DNA from: Desulfuromonas sp. AOP6
GTDB taxonomy: Bacteria > Desulfobacterota > Desulfuromonadia > Desulfuromonadales > SZUA-540
Length of the DNA: 64,000 bases
Direction of reading: 5' to 3'
Assembly: GCF_009731355.2 (NCBI RefSeq)
Contig: NZ_AP022810.1
Coordinates: forward strand, 1,826,001-1,890,000
Shown piece by piece: positions 50,185-59,572 of this stretch. Both the position numbers and the translations under genes were made by a program. The first letter of the stretch is position 1. Every line of letters begins with the position of its first letter. A model generated the notes under the pieces. The model was not told where the DNA came from and ran no database searches. It was given only the letters and a program-made list of their open reading frames with translations.

Positions 50185-51216
50185 TCATCTCCACAAAAAG
50201 GGCGGATAATCATCCATGTCCCCTCGCAGATAACGGGCCAGAAGTTGCGCCTGGGCGAGTAACAGCATCCCGACCGGGATTTTTTCTTGCAAAAAAGGAT
50301 GGTCAATTTCTTCCTGTTTACGTCTCTGATACGCAACCAATACAGCTTTGCGGGTGTCGTCATCCATCAAGACTGCACCCGATTCGGTAGTTGTGAAGCC
50401 TTTCTTTTTAACTTGGCCCAAATTAATCAATGACAGAACCATCCTATCGGCAAGCATGGGACGGAACTCCTCCATCAAGTCGAGAGCCAACCCAAGTCGA
50501 CCCGGCCTGTCCCGGTGCAGATAACCAACCGCTGGATCAAGCCCGACAGTTTCCAGCGCAGAACGGGCATCGTGATATAGAAGACTGTATATAAATGAGA
50601 GCAGGCAATTAACCCGGTCGAGGGGCGGACGTCGATTACGTCCGATAAAAACAAAATCTTCTTTTTGGGCAACAATCAGGTGGTCGAACTGGTCAAAGTA
50701 ATCCCTTGCAGTGCGGCCCTCGATGCCACGGACGCTGTCCAAAATCTCTTCCTGAAGCAATCGTTTGGTGTAATGCGCCAAAGTCTTACATGCCTGTTCC
50801 ATGCCAGCTGCTGCAACTTTGTCCGAATGGTCACGCAGGGCTCGATGGATGTTACGCCGGGCATTGGCAACCTTACCGAGAACAAACATCCGTGCCAGTC
50901 GAGCCGAGGACTGATCGCAATCCGCCCGGCGATACTGCTCGCGTCGCAGCAACACATTGCCCGACACCGGCCCCTGCACTCTCGCAAGGAACTTGCCATA
51001 TTCGGTCATGAAGCTGACAGAGACATCCTTCTCTGCGCAGTGGCCAAGCAAGTATGGGCTGCAACTTACCTGACCAAAACAGACGATGGAGCTTAGGGTG
51101 TGGATCGGCAGGCGCAGGCGGTTTTCTCGCTCGACTTTGACGACTACGGTTTCACCTTCCTTATGCAGGTAAGCACCCTGGGTCGTCACATATAGGGTGT
51201 TCAGCATTTTCCTCAT
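50185..51216 (-). CDS. cas1: CRISPR-associated endonuclease Cas1 (type I-C)
   Basis: Cas1 integrase of about 343 residues. The ATG at 51216 is preferred since GAGG lies 7 bases upstream; TTG at 51219 and ATG at 51207 are alternatives. The metal-binding residues lie in VRGIEGRTARDYF (Glu), LLYHDARSALETVGLDP (His/Asp region) and RDRPGRLGLALDLMEEFRP. The I-C Cas1 hallmark MLNTLYVTTQGAYLHKEGE is near the start. It overlaps the end of cas4 by about 56 bases, a common arrangement that suggests coordinated adaptation proteins. Confidence 0.96.
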   Translation of the reverse strand: MRKMLNTLYVTTQGAYLHKEGETVVVKVERENRLRLPIHTLSSIVCFGQVSCSPYLLGHCAEKDVSVSFMTEYGKFLARVQGPVSGNVLLRREQYRRADCDQSSARLARMFVLGKVANARRNIHRALRDHSDKVAAAGMEQACKTLAHYTKRLLQEEILDSVRGIEGRTARDYFDQFDHLIVAQKEDFVFIGRNRRPPLDRVNCLLSFIYSLLYHDARSALETVGLDPAVGYLHRDRPGRLGLALDLMEEFRPMLADRMVLSLINLGQVKKKGFTTTESGAVLMDDDTRKAVLVAYQRRKQEEIDHPFLQEKIPVGMLLLAQAQLLARYLRGDMDDYPPFLWR

Positions 51217-51835
51217 CAATCCCCCTCACCATGCCGGACAGGTAGCGGCGCACCGATCGCGCCCTTCCACAGGTTTTTGGCAAACAGACGCTCAATAGCG
51301 AACAGGAGTCACATTTCTTATCGTACTGTGCGGTGGGCGTTCGCCCCGAGTCGATCATTTGTCGGGTTTTCTGGATAATGTCACCTGTCAGGTGACGCAA
51401 ATTTTGATCAAAAGCGATCTGCCTACGACGGCGTTTCTGCCCATAAAATAGGGCACCGCTCGCAATGGTGACATTCAGCATCTCTTCCAAACACAGTGCC
51501 TGAGCACAAAGTTGCACCTCGTCGCACCGGTCGATTTTGGGCCGTCCACGTTTGTATTCCACAGGAAGTACACTACCATCCGGATGAAACTCCACCACAT
51601 CCGCCTTACCAATCAATCCATTTTGATGCGAGCAAATTGGCAGGGAACGCACGACTCGCACGTCTCCCTGCCATTCGCTTTTTTTACTATCAGCCCTTTC
51701 GTGTAACACCTTGCCTTCCGCAGTAAAACGGTTTTCTGCCCATTGTTGTTCTATATGGATCAGTGCACACTGGCGCGGACAGAATTGGTAATGCTGCAGG
51801 GCCGAGAGCATGATGTAGTCGGATTCGGGGATCAT
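51161..51835 (-). CDS. cas4: CRISPR-associated exonuclease Cas4
   Basis: Cas4 of about 224 residues. The start at 51835 follows TTGAGGAAC, and the longer frame from 51916 lacks support. The RecB-like nuclease core has GKADVVEFHPDGSVLPVEYK (Asp, Glu and Lys of the active site) and QLCAQALCLEEM. Four Cys for an iron-sulfur cluster are seen: one at FCPRQCALIHIE and three at the C-terminus (CDSCSLLSVCLP). It trims prespacers and helps select the PAM. Its 3' end overlaps cas1. The last 20 residues extend past the usual end. Confidence 0.93.
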   Translation of the reverse strand: MIPESDYIMLSALQHYQFCPRQCALIHIEQQWAENRFTAEGKVLHERADSKKSEWQGDVRVVRSLPICSHQNGLIGKADVVEFHPDGSVLPVEYKRGRPKIDRCDEVQLCAQALCLEEMLNVTIASGALFYGQKRRRRQIAFDQNLRHLTGDIIQKTRQMIDSGRTPTAQYDKKCDSCSLLSVCLPKTCGRARSVRRYLSGMVRGIDEENAEHPICDDPGCLPA

Positions 51836-52072
51836 GTTCCTCAAGTTCCAGCAACCTGTGATAAATTGCCACGATCTGAATTCATGGGCAGAGCCATTTT
51901 GTCCCCTCCCCGCCAAGGCGCGACAACTTCATGATGATCGCCCCCCGGCAGGAGCCTGTCCAACCGTCACGTCCTAATCCTTGAACGCGTGCACAGGGTC
52001 TTTGGTGCGGAAGTTGCGCCGGATGTCGATCAGCTCGAAGAGTTTGTGATCAAGGCGTTGCCGAAGCATAAG

Positions 52073-52915
52073 TCAGAACCCCGCAATCACCTCAGGCACC
52101 AATCCGTCGAGATTCTCAAGAACGTATGATCCATCAGGCGCCACCGTCTTCAAGGTTTTGTGAACCTTGGCCGAAGAATACTGGCCGGCCTTGCAGTTAT
52201 GCTGCCACCAGATGACCTTTTCGACCGCCATGCTCCCCTCGGGGCGAGCGGAAGAAGCATCTCCCTCGAACAGTCTTGGAAGCACGCTCTTGATTATTTC
52301 AGCATCCGTGTTGCTGAAGCCCGTTCGTTCGGCCAGTTGGGAGTTCATGCTGCCGAAAGTTACATAGATGGCTTTATCGACACGGTGTTTCATCCCCATC
52401 GTATCTGAACTTTTTTTCGTGCCGTCGCCTTCGCCACTGACACTTTTGGTGATCTGGGTGCTGGTGATGCTGACCGGCTCAACACTGAAAGCCGACTGAA
52501 TAGACACTGGTCCGCGAATGGGGATTGACACTCCGTCTTTTTCTTCGCCTTTGAACGCGAACAGTTGCCCGAAACTCCTGACATCGAGCCATTTTTCGCA
52601 GGCCATTTTCCCGGCCTTTTCCGGCGGGGTTTTCTTATTGTTGAAGGCATCCCTGCCAAGTCCGTGCGTTGCATCCTCGGCCCGAGCTTTCAGGCTGGGC
52701 ATGCCGTCAGTCTTCTTCTCGTCCGACTGGACAAAGACCGCATGACCGGCATCCTGCATACGGTCGCGAATCTTGCGCTTCAGACAAACGTCTGACACCT
52801 CACCAAAACCGTCGTAGTCGGTACGAGGGCGGTTGCCGTTGAGCGGGTCACCGTTGGGGTTGGCGTTTTTCACGCTGAAAATGATTGCAAAGTCGATCTT
52901 GTTTTCGAGGCTCAT
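52073..52915 (-). CDS. cas7: CRISPR-associated protein Cas7 (Csd2), type I-C
   Basis: Backbone subunit of the I-C Cascade, 280 residues. The N-terminus 'FAIIFSVKNANPNGDPLNGN' and RTDYDGFGEVSDVCLKRKIR are the family signature of Csd2 proteins. Several copies bind along the crRNA spacer. It follows cas8c by three bases, with an SD GGGAGA. The gap of about 237 bases before cas4 contains only a short frame (see rejected items). Intact. Confidence 0.96.
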   Translation of the reverse strand: MSLENKIDFAIIFSVKNANPNGDPLNGNRPRTDYDGFGEVSDVCLKRKIRDRMQDAGHAVFVQSDEKKTDGMPSLKARAEDATHGLGRDAFNNKKTPPEKAGKMACEKWLDVRSFGQLFAFKGEEKDGVSIPIRGPVSIQSAFSVEPVSITSTQITKSVSGEGDGTKKSSDTMGMKHRVDKAIYVTFGSMNSQLAERTGFSNTDAEIIKSVLPRLFEGDASSARPEGSMAVEKVIWWQHNCKAGQYSSAKVHKTLKTVAPDGSYVLENLDGLVPEVIAGF

Positions 52916-52918
52916 GGT

Positions 52919-53317
52919 TTACTCTCCCTTATCGGTGGCAATGGTTTCGTCATGACTCTGTTGGCGATAGCACATTCTCTGGCAATGGTAGCCGAGCAGA
53001 AATTCGCCGGATAATGCTTTATCTTGCTCAAACTCACCGGTTTTAAACAACCCTGTGACGGTATCGAATTCTTTTTTCATATTTGTGAGAAAGCCGGCGC
53101 GGTTGCTCTGGAGCCTCTGCATGTATGGTTGCAGCGCCAGTTCGATATTTCGCCAGGTAGAAAACGGCCGATCAGCGAAGCGTTGCATCAGTCTCGCTGC
53201 CGTCGTCGGCCGACTTTCACCGGCCACGGACAAGGCCACGCTTTCTATCCGCTCAGCAATCGCCAGCAGACGCCCATAAAGGTAGTCTCTTGTTGTTCTG
53301 TCCTCTTCCAGTGACAT
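52919..53317 (-). CDS. cas11c: Cas11c small subunit, translated from an internal start in cas8c
   Basis: Inside cas8c, in the same frame, the ATG at 53317 (MSLEEDRTTRDYLYGRLLAI) is preceded by a perfect AGGAGG at 53327-53332, 9 bases upstream. This would give a 132-residue helical protein identical to the C-terminal end of Cas8c. In other I-C systems Cas11c is known to be made in this way and is needed for effector assembly. The internal ribosome site is seen directly; production of the protein is inferred. Confidence 0.82.
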   Translation of the reverse strand: MSLEEDRTTRDYLYGRLLAIAERIESVALSVAGESRPTTAARLMQRFADRPFSTWRNIELALQPYMQRLQSNRAGFLTNMKKEFDTVTGLFKTGEFEQDKALSGEFLLGYHCQRMCYRQQSHDETIATDKGE

Positions 53318-54919
53318 GGAATACACCCTCCTTTGCTGTACGGGTTGTCGTTGATAGAACCCTCGATAAAGAGCGCAGGCAACACCCAGATTTCGCTCCC
53401 ACTCCCAAGGTTCGCAATTATTTCGGTTGCTCGCTCTGCGCCTTGCCGATTCCATGATGTCTCGTGGAAAGGGCTGGCCGTCGACAATAGTCGGCATGAG
53501 ACGACCGAGCAGGTGTTTTTTCAGGGTACCGTTGCTTTTCAAGACATCGCCATAAGCGGCTTCGGCGATAACACGTGGAACAGGCGAACTGACCGGCCAA
53601 GTGGTTTTTTTCTGAGCCTTTTTGCCTTTTCCGCTGGCCTCGACTTCGATGGAATGTCGTTGTGGCCAGGCAAATTGCAGATGCCAGCTTTTCAGACGCT
53701 CGAAAAATTCACTGACAAGGAGTTCGCGATAGTAGATGACACTCATCCGCCCCGGCGTCGCAGAATCGATTCCCATGACAATGATCTGCTCATTCGGGTC
53801 CAGTTTGCTACGATAGCCTCTGAGATAATTATTGAATTTCACCGCGAAGGATGCGCCAAGGTCGACAGCATGGTCGATTTTTCCTACGGGCTCATCGTCA
53901 ACGATCTCCTCAAAGACCAGTGGTTCTTCCAGCAGGTCAAATGAGCTCTTCAGCGGGTCTGGAATTGGCTTTCCCGAAACGGCCCAGGCAACATAGACCT
54001 GATCATCGTTGCGGAACCCCTGTCTGTTGATCAACCAGCGCAAAGCATTGTGGGCCTTTTGGGTTACCTCATAGCTCACGCCAGCAGCCTGACAGCCGTC
54101 AGCTTCGGTAAATCTCCCCCTGAAGGTGAATCCGGATGAATCATTAGCAGAGAGAAGCTTTGCTTTATCTCCTGTATGGCGCAGTTTTGCAGGGTGGTTG
54201 GTCGCCAGCACATGCTCTTTACCTGCAACAAAACAAAGACCCGTCTTACCCTCCCCTGAACTTTCGAATTGAATCCAGCTTTCGTGCAACGAGGTATCCA
54301 GCCAAGTTTCGGCTCGTAATTCGCCTGCCTGCTCTACCTGCCAACAGACCAGAGCATCGCCCTGCTCAACTTCTGGCCTATCCTTTTCAACACGCTTTTC
54401 TTTGGGCAGAGTTGGTAGAACTTTGAAAATAAACGGCGCGGGGCCTTCCGAGCCTGACCAGCAAGCCATGAGTTTTCCATCATTTCCAACGTGCAGGATA
54501 TGCTGTTGGATCAGGTCGGCGACCACTCGCCCTTTTTGAATGTATCGATAAACCGCAACGGCCTTTGCATGAGCGTAAGGGGACTCACACCATTGCCGCA
54601 GTTGTTTTTCATAGGAAGCGAAATATGGTTTTTTCCGGCCGCCGTAATCTGGATAATCCTTGGCTACATATTGCAGTTTGTCCGCCAGGGGGTGTGGTGC
54701 TTCACCGCTACTACGACCAGCCGACTTTTCCGTGGCCGGCAGTACCACCTGAATCTTTTCCAGAACCTCTGCTCGAAGAAATTTTCCGTCACCGTCGATG
54801 ACAATTTTGATGTGTGCATTCTGAAGGGTATGACTGACCGGCATCAGCTTTTGCTCGGTGGGAAGATCAAGCGCAACCCCGACCTCATAGGTTTCGTACA
54901 ACTTCGCCAGCCAGCTCAT
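52919..54919 (-). CDS. cas8c: CRISPR-associated protein Cas8c (Csd1)
   Basis: Large subunit of the I-C effector, 666 residues, that recognises the PAM. The N-terminus MSWLAKLYETYEVGVALDLP and the central motifs FTFRGRFTEADGCQAAGVSY and 'KAHNALRWLINRQGFRNDDQ' match Csd1. The C-terminal 130 residues form the small-subunit-like helical part and also serve as a separate product (Cas11c, starting at 53317). Its ATG overlaps the cas5 stop (54916-54919). Confidence 0.95.
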   Translation of the reverse strand: MSWLAKLYETYEVGVALDLPTEQKLMPVSHTLQNAHIKIVIDGDGKFLRAEVLEKIQVVLPATEKSAGRSSGEAPHPLADKLQYVAKDYPDYGGRKKPYFASYEKQLRQWCESPYAHAKAVAVYRYIQKGRVVADLIQQHILHVGNDGKLMACWSGSEGPAPFIFKVLPTLPKEKRVEKDRPEVEQGDALVCWQVEQAGELRAETWLDTSLHESWIQFESSGEGKTGLCFVAGKEHVLATNHPAKLRHTGDKAKLLSANDSSGFTFRGRFTEADGCQAAGVSYEVTQKAHNALRWLINRQGFRNDDQVYVAWAVSGKPIPDPLKSSFDLLEEPLVFEEIVDDEPVGKIDHAVDLGASFAVKFNNYLRGYRSKLDPNEQIIVMGIDSATPGRMSVIYYRELLVSEFFERLKSWHLQFAWPQRHSIEVEASGKGKKAQKKTTWPVSSPVPRVIAEAAYGDVLKSNGTLKKHLLGRLMPTIVDGQPFPRDIMESARRRASNRNNCEPWEWERNLGVACALYRGFYQRQPVQQRRVYSMSLEEDRTTRDYLYGRLLAIAERIESVALSVAGESRPTTAARLMQRFADRPFSTWRNIELALQPYMQRLQSNRAGFLTNMKKEFDTVTGLFKTGEFEQDKALSGEFLLGYHCQRMCYRQQSHDETIATDKGE

Positions 54920-55620
54920 AGCAACGCCTCCTCCTGCTCCACGGCCAGAACATTTTCACCCAGTCCAAATTGCTTCGGGAGCATCTTGCGGATGAACCGA
55001 TTGGCATCGCATTTTTCCGGGCGCGGAAATTCGAGAACCCCCTTGCGCATCGTCGCCCGCCAGAGACGGCTGCGGAGTTCATTTTCCCCGGTCTCGTCGG
55101 GGTAGTCGAAACCATGGAACATCAGTCCGAAACTGAGTTCGTCAATATTTTCATAAGAGCTCTCACCTTCACCGAACTCGCAGGGTTCGACATATCCTTG
55201 GCAATCACGCGTTCCCAGGAATATGTCCTGCCGCCCCCCTTTCTCCAGCACACGCTTGGCGATATTGAAATGTTTTCCTTCGATACGATCTTTCTCCAAA
55301 TCCTTCTGGTGCTCGTTCCACTCGAAATGCGCCAATACCTGATATTCGACATCGTGCAGAAAGGTGTAAATCGCCAGGCTGTTCCCCCCACCCCAGACCA
55401 GCGGCTTGGTCCCCTTGGTTTGGGTCCGAATCGGCTTCATCACCCGCACCTTGTCGACATGCCAAATCAGCGTCGGCTTCCAGTAGATCGATTTGAGCAC
55501 CCCCTTGATCGCTTCGTAGGTCGGGACGTGATAGGAACACTTCTCTCCGCCGACCCTGGTCACCGGATCGGTAAATAGCGCATACCGCCCCCACACTTTG
55601 AAACTGATGCTGTTCTTCAT
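54916..55620 (-). CDS. cas5c: CRISPR-associated protein Cas5 (Cas5c/Cas5d), crRNA-processing endonuclease
   Basis: Protein of 234 residues. In type I-C, which has no Cas6, Cas5 itself cuts the repeat to form crRNA and then holds the 5' handle. The start MKNSISFKVWGRYALFTDPV, with TRVGGEKCSYHVPTYEAIKG just after, is typical and includes the Tyr/Lys/His-type residues of the nuclease site (not verified individually). The ATG follows AAAGGGGG. It is located between cas3 and cas8c with a 4-base overlap to the latter. Confidence 0.95.
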   Translation of the reverse strand: MKNSISFKVWGRYALFTDPVTRVGGEKCSYHVPTYEAIKGVLKSIYWKPTLIWHVDKVRVMKPIRTQTKGTKPLVWGGGNSLAIYTFLHDVEYQVLAHFEWNEHQKDLEKDRIEGKHFNIAKRVLEKGGRQDIFLGTRDCQGYVEPCEFGEGESSYENIDELSFGLMFHGFDYPDETGENELRSRLWRATMRKGVLEFPRPEKCDANRFIRKMLPKQFGLGENVLAVEQEEALL

Positions 55621-55632
55621 GAAACCCCCTTT

Positions 55633-58020
55633 CTAGCAAATCTGTGGCTTAAGCCCTGTGACGGGCTCCGTCGACAACCCAAATTCCTTGCTGTAATAAC
55701 ACTCATTGACATAGTGGAAATCCCCGCCGTGTATCGGTACAACGGCGCCTTTTGCCATCAACTTTCTCCAGACGTTCGGAAAGACGTTGACGCTATACTG
55801 CTGCGCCTCATGCAGCAGTTCGCGCACCTTACCCTGATCGCTTTCGGCACACAAATTGGCGACAAGATCCTCCCCTTTGCCGTAGGGAACAATGACGGCC
55901 TCCGTCGGCGCATCGATGGCCTTGAAAATCTTTCCGGCAGTCTTGAACGATTGCCGCAGCGCCAGCCCCTGAGTCACGCCAACATTATTGTGATTGTCAC
56001 TGAGCAGATTCAATAAACTGTCGGCGCGACCGGCCTCCCGCGCACTCACCTTATAGACCATCTCTTCCGCGCGGCGATAAAAGTAATAGGAGAAATAAAG
56101 ACTCATCGCTTCCGGCGAAAGCATATTGCCATCTGCCTGTTCATGGAGAACACGCTGAGCGATATCGCGTCCTTCGCGGATATCGACCAACTGCTCGATT
56201 TTCTCCTCAGCGGGGTTGACGACATGAACCTCGGCGGTTTCCGCCTCACCGTTGCGGTTGCAGCGACCTGCAGCCTGGGCGATGGAATCGAGGCCGGCAA
56301 GAAAGCGGATAACAGATGCAAAGTCGACATCAACACCCGCTTCGATCAATTGGGTGCTGAGGCAGAGGACCGGCAGTTTCTTCTTAAGCCGGTCTTTAAT
56401 CACTGCAAGTTTTTCTTTTCGATGGGCCGGACACATGCCGGTACTGAGATGAAAAATGCTTTCGGAATCCAGGTGCCGAGAACAATATGTATAAAGACGA
56501 CGTGCCCAGTCCTTCGTGTTGACGACTACCAGGCAACTGCCCTTGCCCCGATATTCATTCAATGCCAGCTCGGCAAGCTCCTCTTCAGACCAGCCGCCCG
56601 GCTTGATCCGGTTACGAATATCGACCCGCTTTAACTTTTCAAACAGGTTGCCGACATCTTCGACCAGTTCATTTTCCGGCGGAAGCGTTAGTTGCCCCTT
56701 TTCCGAATTCTTGAGCTGATGCAAAAGAGGTTGAGTGGCGGTACAAAGAAGAGCAGTGGTTCCTGCATACTCGGTTAGAAAGTTGAGCGAATTGCAGAAC
56801 AGATGGACGCAGTTGATCGGGAGGGTCTGAATTTCATCAAAAACCAGCACCGTCTTTGCCAACTGGTGCATGCGTCGGGGTCCACGGGTGCCGCCGCCAA
56901 AGAGGGTTTCGAGGAATTGCACCATCGTGGTGAAGACAATCGGGGCATCCCAGTTTTCGCTGACCAGCTTGCTCTGCCAGGTCTGCACCTCCGGTTCCAG
57001 GTTCGAGTGGTGCTCCAGCACCCACGGCCGTTCATCTCCCCCTCGTTCGATCAGTTTGCGGATTTCTTCGGCGTTCTGCTCGATGATAGAAGTGTAGGGA
57101 ATGATGCAGATGATGCGTTCCAACTTGTGACGATGGGCATGATGGAGGGCGAAGCGTATGCCGGCGAAGGTCTTGCCGCCGCCAGTCGGCACGGTCAACG
57201 AGTAGATACCTTGATCGCCTCCCGCCCGTTCTCTACATCGCTCGGAAATATGACGTCGCAGATGGTCAATGTCATGTTTGATCGGGATGTCGGCCAGTTT
57301 TTCTTCCATCCGCGCGATCGCGGCCTGCCACTCGATCGGCTTACTTTGCCTGACTGATTTGTATTCGGGCTTTTCATGATCGGCACTGTCGATGCGGTCG
57401 GCGTCAATCAGGCAACTAAAAAGAAAGCGCGTCCAAAGACCGACCATGAACCACCCGACAAGTTTTGACTCGGAATCGGATAGCAGCGCCGAAACCTGCT
57501 TCAGACAAGCTTGCAATAAACCCGGGGAAGCCAGTTCGGTCAATCTACCCAGAAGCTGAGAATCGGCACTTAGAATACATTCATTGAGGTTGGTTTTATC
57601 CTCGGCCTTCTCCATTCTGGCAAGAAAAACATTTTCTCCGTCCGGATTCAGACAATCAATCAAGCCACCATGGTGCGAAGCTAAGCAGACCGCGAGAATT
57701 TGGCCAATGAGTTTTCCTCTGGCGCCGTAATTGCGGCAATATCGCCAAATCCACTGAGCACCGGCGGTTGAATGGTCGATTGTTCCTTTCAAGCCCTTGG
57801 CGTCGACATATTCCTTGTCGATATCGGGATTAAAAATTCCTGTGGCAGATTTTATGTAAGACTGAAAATCACCACCATATTTACCAAAATCGTGAAGAAG
57901 ACCGAGTAGCTCCCCAGTTTCGTACTCACCAATTTTCTCAGTCAATGAACCACAAATTTTTGAAACGGATTCAAGATGATTTGCAACAGTTTGGCCATTG
58001 CGTGCATAAAATTCAATCAT
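55633..58020 (-). CDS. cas3: CRISPR-associated helicase/nuclease Cas3 (type I-C)
   Basis: Cas3 of 795 residues that unwinds and degrades target DNA. The HD nuclease domain is N-terminal: H15 (NHLESVS), then H43-D44 (LLHDFGKYGGDF) and later SHHGG. The SF2 helicase has Walker A VPTGGGKTFAG with K283, the box VLVFDEIQTLP and motif VI-like ATQLIEAGVDVDF plus QAAGRCNRNGE. First gene of the operon after the promoter at 58057-58086. Intact and of normal size. Confidence 0.96.
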   Translation of the reverse strand: MIEFYARNGQTVANHLESVSKICGSLTEKIGEYETGELLGLLHDFGKYGGDFQSYIKSATGIFNPDIDKEYVDAKGLKGTIDHSTAGAQWIWRYCRNYGARGKLIGQILAVCLASHHGGLIDCLNPDGENVFLARMEKAEDKTNLNECILSADSQLLGRLTELASPGLLQACLKQVSALLSDSESKLVGWFMVGLWTRFLFSCLIDADRIDSADHEKPEYKSVRQSKPIEWQAAIARMEEKLADIPIKHDIDHLRRHISERCRERAGGDQGIYSLTVPTGGGKTFAGIRFALHHAHRHKLERIICIIPYTSIIEQNAEEIRKLIERGGDERPWVLEHHSNLEPEVQTWQSKLVSENWDAPIVFTTMVQFLETLFGGGTRGPRRMHQLAKTVLVFDEIQTLPINCVHLFCNSLNFLTEYAGTTALLCTATQPLLHQLKNSEKGQLTLPPENELVEDVGNLFEKLKRVDIRNRIKPGGWSEEELAELALNEYRGKGSCLVVVNTKDWARRLYTYCSRHLDSESIFHLSTGMCPAHRKEKLAVIKDRLKKKLPVLCLSTQLIEAGVDVDFASVIRFLAGLDSIAQAAGRCNRNGEAETAEVHVVNPAEEKIEQLVDIREGRDIAQRVLHEQADGNMLSPEAMSLYFSYYFYRRAEEMVYKVSAREAGRADSLLNLLSDNHNNVGVTQGLALRQSFKTAGKIFKAIDAPTEAVIVPYGKGEDLVANLCAESDQGKVRELLHEAQQYSVNVFPNVWRKLMAKGAVVPIHGGDFHYVNECYYSKEFGLSTEPVTGLKPQIC

Positions 58021-58297
58021 ATACCTAATACTTTTAGTGTCATGACTAGAAACAGGACTATAGAAAGTGTCCTATGAACTTGTCATGCCCCTAAACCTTT
58101 TGTGTGTTATATAACGTTAGATGATTCATATTTTTTCTTTATCGCAAAAATTATCTAACAATAAATCAAAATTGTTAACGAGTTATTGGGCTAGCCAGCC
58201 ACAGAAGCGCAATAATTCGGGGGCAATCAAAACACCCAATGTGGCTTGCAGTGCATATTACCCCACCACCTGCGACATCTACTGTCATAGGCGCGAT
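58021..58297. other. AT-rich regulatory region between the WYL regulator and cas3
   Basis: A 277-base gap, clearly A/T-richer than its neighbours, containing the predicted cas promoter. Both flanking genes are on the minus strand, so it is also the 3' flank of the WYL gene. No terminator for that gene is obvious. No gene was found in it. Confidence 0.65.
58039..58086 (-). promoter_or_regulatory. Promoter of the cas operon with overlapping dyad
   Basis: Minus strand: ATGACA (58081-58086), 18-base spacer, TATAGT (58057-58062). An inverted repeat AGGAC-N10-GTCCT (58054-58073) covers the -10 box, and a palindrome GTCATGAC lies just downstream at 58039-58046. These are natural candidates for the operator of the WYL regulator encoded upstream. 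Confidence 0.5.
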
Positions 58298-59275
58298 TTA
58301 TTTTTCGCATTTTTTGTACAAATCGTACATCCGCCCGATTTCCGTTAAAATTTCAGCCCGCAGTTCGGCCGGTTCGAGCACTTCGACATCGGCGCCGTAT
58401 TGCATGATCCGCAACTTGATTTCGCGGAAATCGGCGACGGCCAGGCGCATATAGAGCGTTCCATCCGGCTCCGCCCAGGTTTCCTGTTGTGAATGCCAAA
58501 GCTCCCGGCTTAGCCAGCGCGCACGGAAGGGGGAGAATCGCAGGAGCACCGCCTTTACTTCACCGTCTTGAAAAATGCCGTAGGTTCCTTGTACCTGAGA
58601 CCACCACTGGTCTTTCGGCAAAGGGATGAAAGTCTGCCCGGTCGATTTCACCATTTCGACCCGTGACAAGCTGAATTTTCGCCAACACTGGCGCAGATGA
58701 CACCAGGCCAGCAGTATCCAGCTGCCATTGTAATGTTGCAAATGATAGGGATCGGCAGTCCGTTCGTTCCATTGGTCGCGGGCGGGGGAATAGTAACGAA
58801 AAGCGAGGGTGTGTGGTTGAAGCAGGGCTGTGGCGATGGTTTGAAAAACCTGGCCGTCTGCCGGTGAATAGCCGTTCCAGATGGCCGAAAAGGCTTCACC
58901 CAATCGCTTTTCGCCGAGCCCGAATTCGCCGGTTTGGCCCAGCAGTTTTTTACCGAAAGAAGCTATTGACTCACTGATAATGCCGCCGGCGCTTTGGGAA
59001 AGGAGATTCCGGGCCAGAAGAATCGCCAGTAATTCATTCTGTGAAACGAGCAATTGCGGCAGGGAAAAACTGCTTTCGGGGTAGAAATAGCCCTTGCGCG
59101 CGGCATCGTATTCGAGCGGGGCCCCCAGTCTGTCTCGCATCTTCTCGATGGTGCGCTGGGCGGTGCGTTGACAGATCTCGAATTGTCGGGCGAGGCTGCT
59201 AGCGTTGGGGTACTTGTCGTTGCGAATCTGGGCATCGAACCAGCGATATCGTTCGAACACAAGATGATCAACCAT
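58298..59275 (-). CDS. WYL-domain transcriptional regulator next to cas operon
   Basis: Protein of 325 residues. The N-terminus has a winged helix-turn-helix (NASSLARQFEICQRTAQRTI), followed by a WYL domain (LAFRYYSPARDQWNERTADP, then WILLAWCHLRQCWRKFSLSR) and the WCX C-terminal domain. WYL regulators bind small ligands or nucleic acid and often repress defence genes. Its placement directly before cas3 on the same strand suggests control of the cas operon. The start follows TGGAGG. It may equally regulate itself only. Confidence 0.9.
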   Translation of the reverse strand: MVDHLVFERYRWFDAQIRNDKYPNASSLARQFEICQRTAQRTIEKMRDRLGAPLEYDAARKGYFYPESSFSLPQLLVSQNELLAILLARNLLSQSAGGIISESIASFGKKLLGQTGEFGLGEKRLGEAFSAIWNGYSPADGQVFQTIATALLQPHTLAFRYYSPARDQWNERTADPYHLQHYNGSWILLAWCHLRQCWRKFSLSRVEMVKSTGQTFIPLPKDQWWSQVQGTYGIFQDGEVKAVLLRFSPFRARWLSRELWHSQQETWAEPDGTLYMRLAVADFREIKLRIMQYGADVEVLEPAELRAEILTEIGRMYDLYKKCEK

Positions 59276-59479
59276 GGATTGACCTCCAGGTTTCTTTTGG
59301 CGAGCAGACAGGTGGAACTGAGCGGCAGGGTATGGGTTAAAACCACCCCATCTTAACAGGCTGAATTTTTATGTATAGTCAGGAAATCCCTGATATTTGA
59401 TGTCGAAATGCCGGATGACCTCATGAAGCGACCTTCTCACCGCCCCCTGCCTTGCAGTGACCACCAACCGGAAAAAACC
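59276..59479. other. Intergenic region upstream of the WYL regulator
   Basis: About 200 bases between the WYL start and the terminator of the CoA-transferase operon. It should hold the WYL promoter, but no convincing pair of boxes was found. No gene is supported. Confidence 0.5.
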
Positions 59480-59509
59480 AAAAAAAATGCTCCTTCCGAA
59501 GAAGGAGCA
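59480..59509 (-). terminator. Intrinsic terminator of the CoA-transferase operon
   Basis: On the minus strand a perfect 9-bp stem (TGCTCCTTC, 59501-59509 with 59488-59496) with the stable TTCG loop is followed by a run of seven T (59481-59487), then more T-rich sequence. Confidence 0.92.
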
Positions 59510-59572
59510 AAGGGGCATGGGCTGGTGGGGCACCCTCATTGGGTGGGCGCTTCATCAGGCCATCGCGTCAAC

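Noticed and set aside
51974-52069. 31-codon minus-strand frame between cas7 and cas4 (ending in TKDPVHAFKD)
   Set aside because: It begins 4 bases after the cas7 stop but has no recognisable family and no ribosome site. It could be a remnant, but it cannot be supported as a gene.
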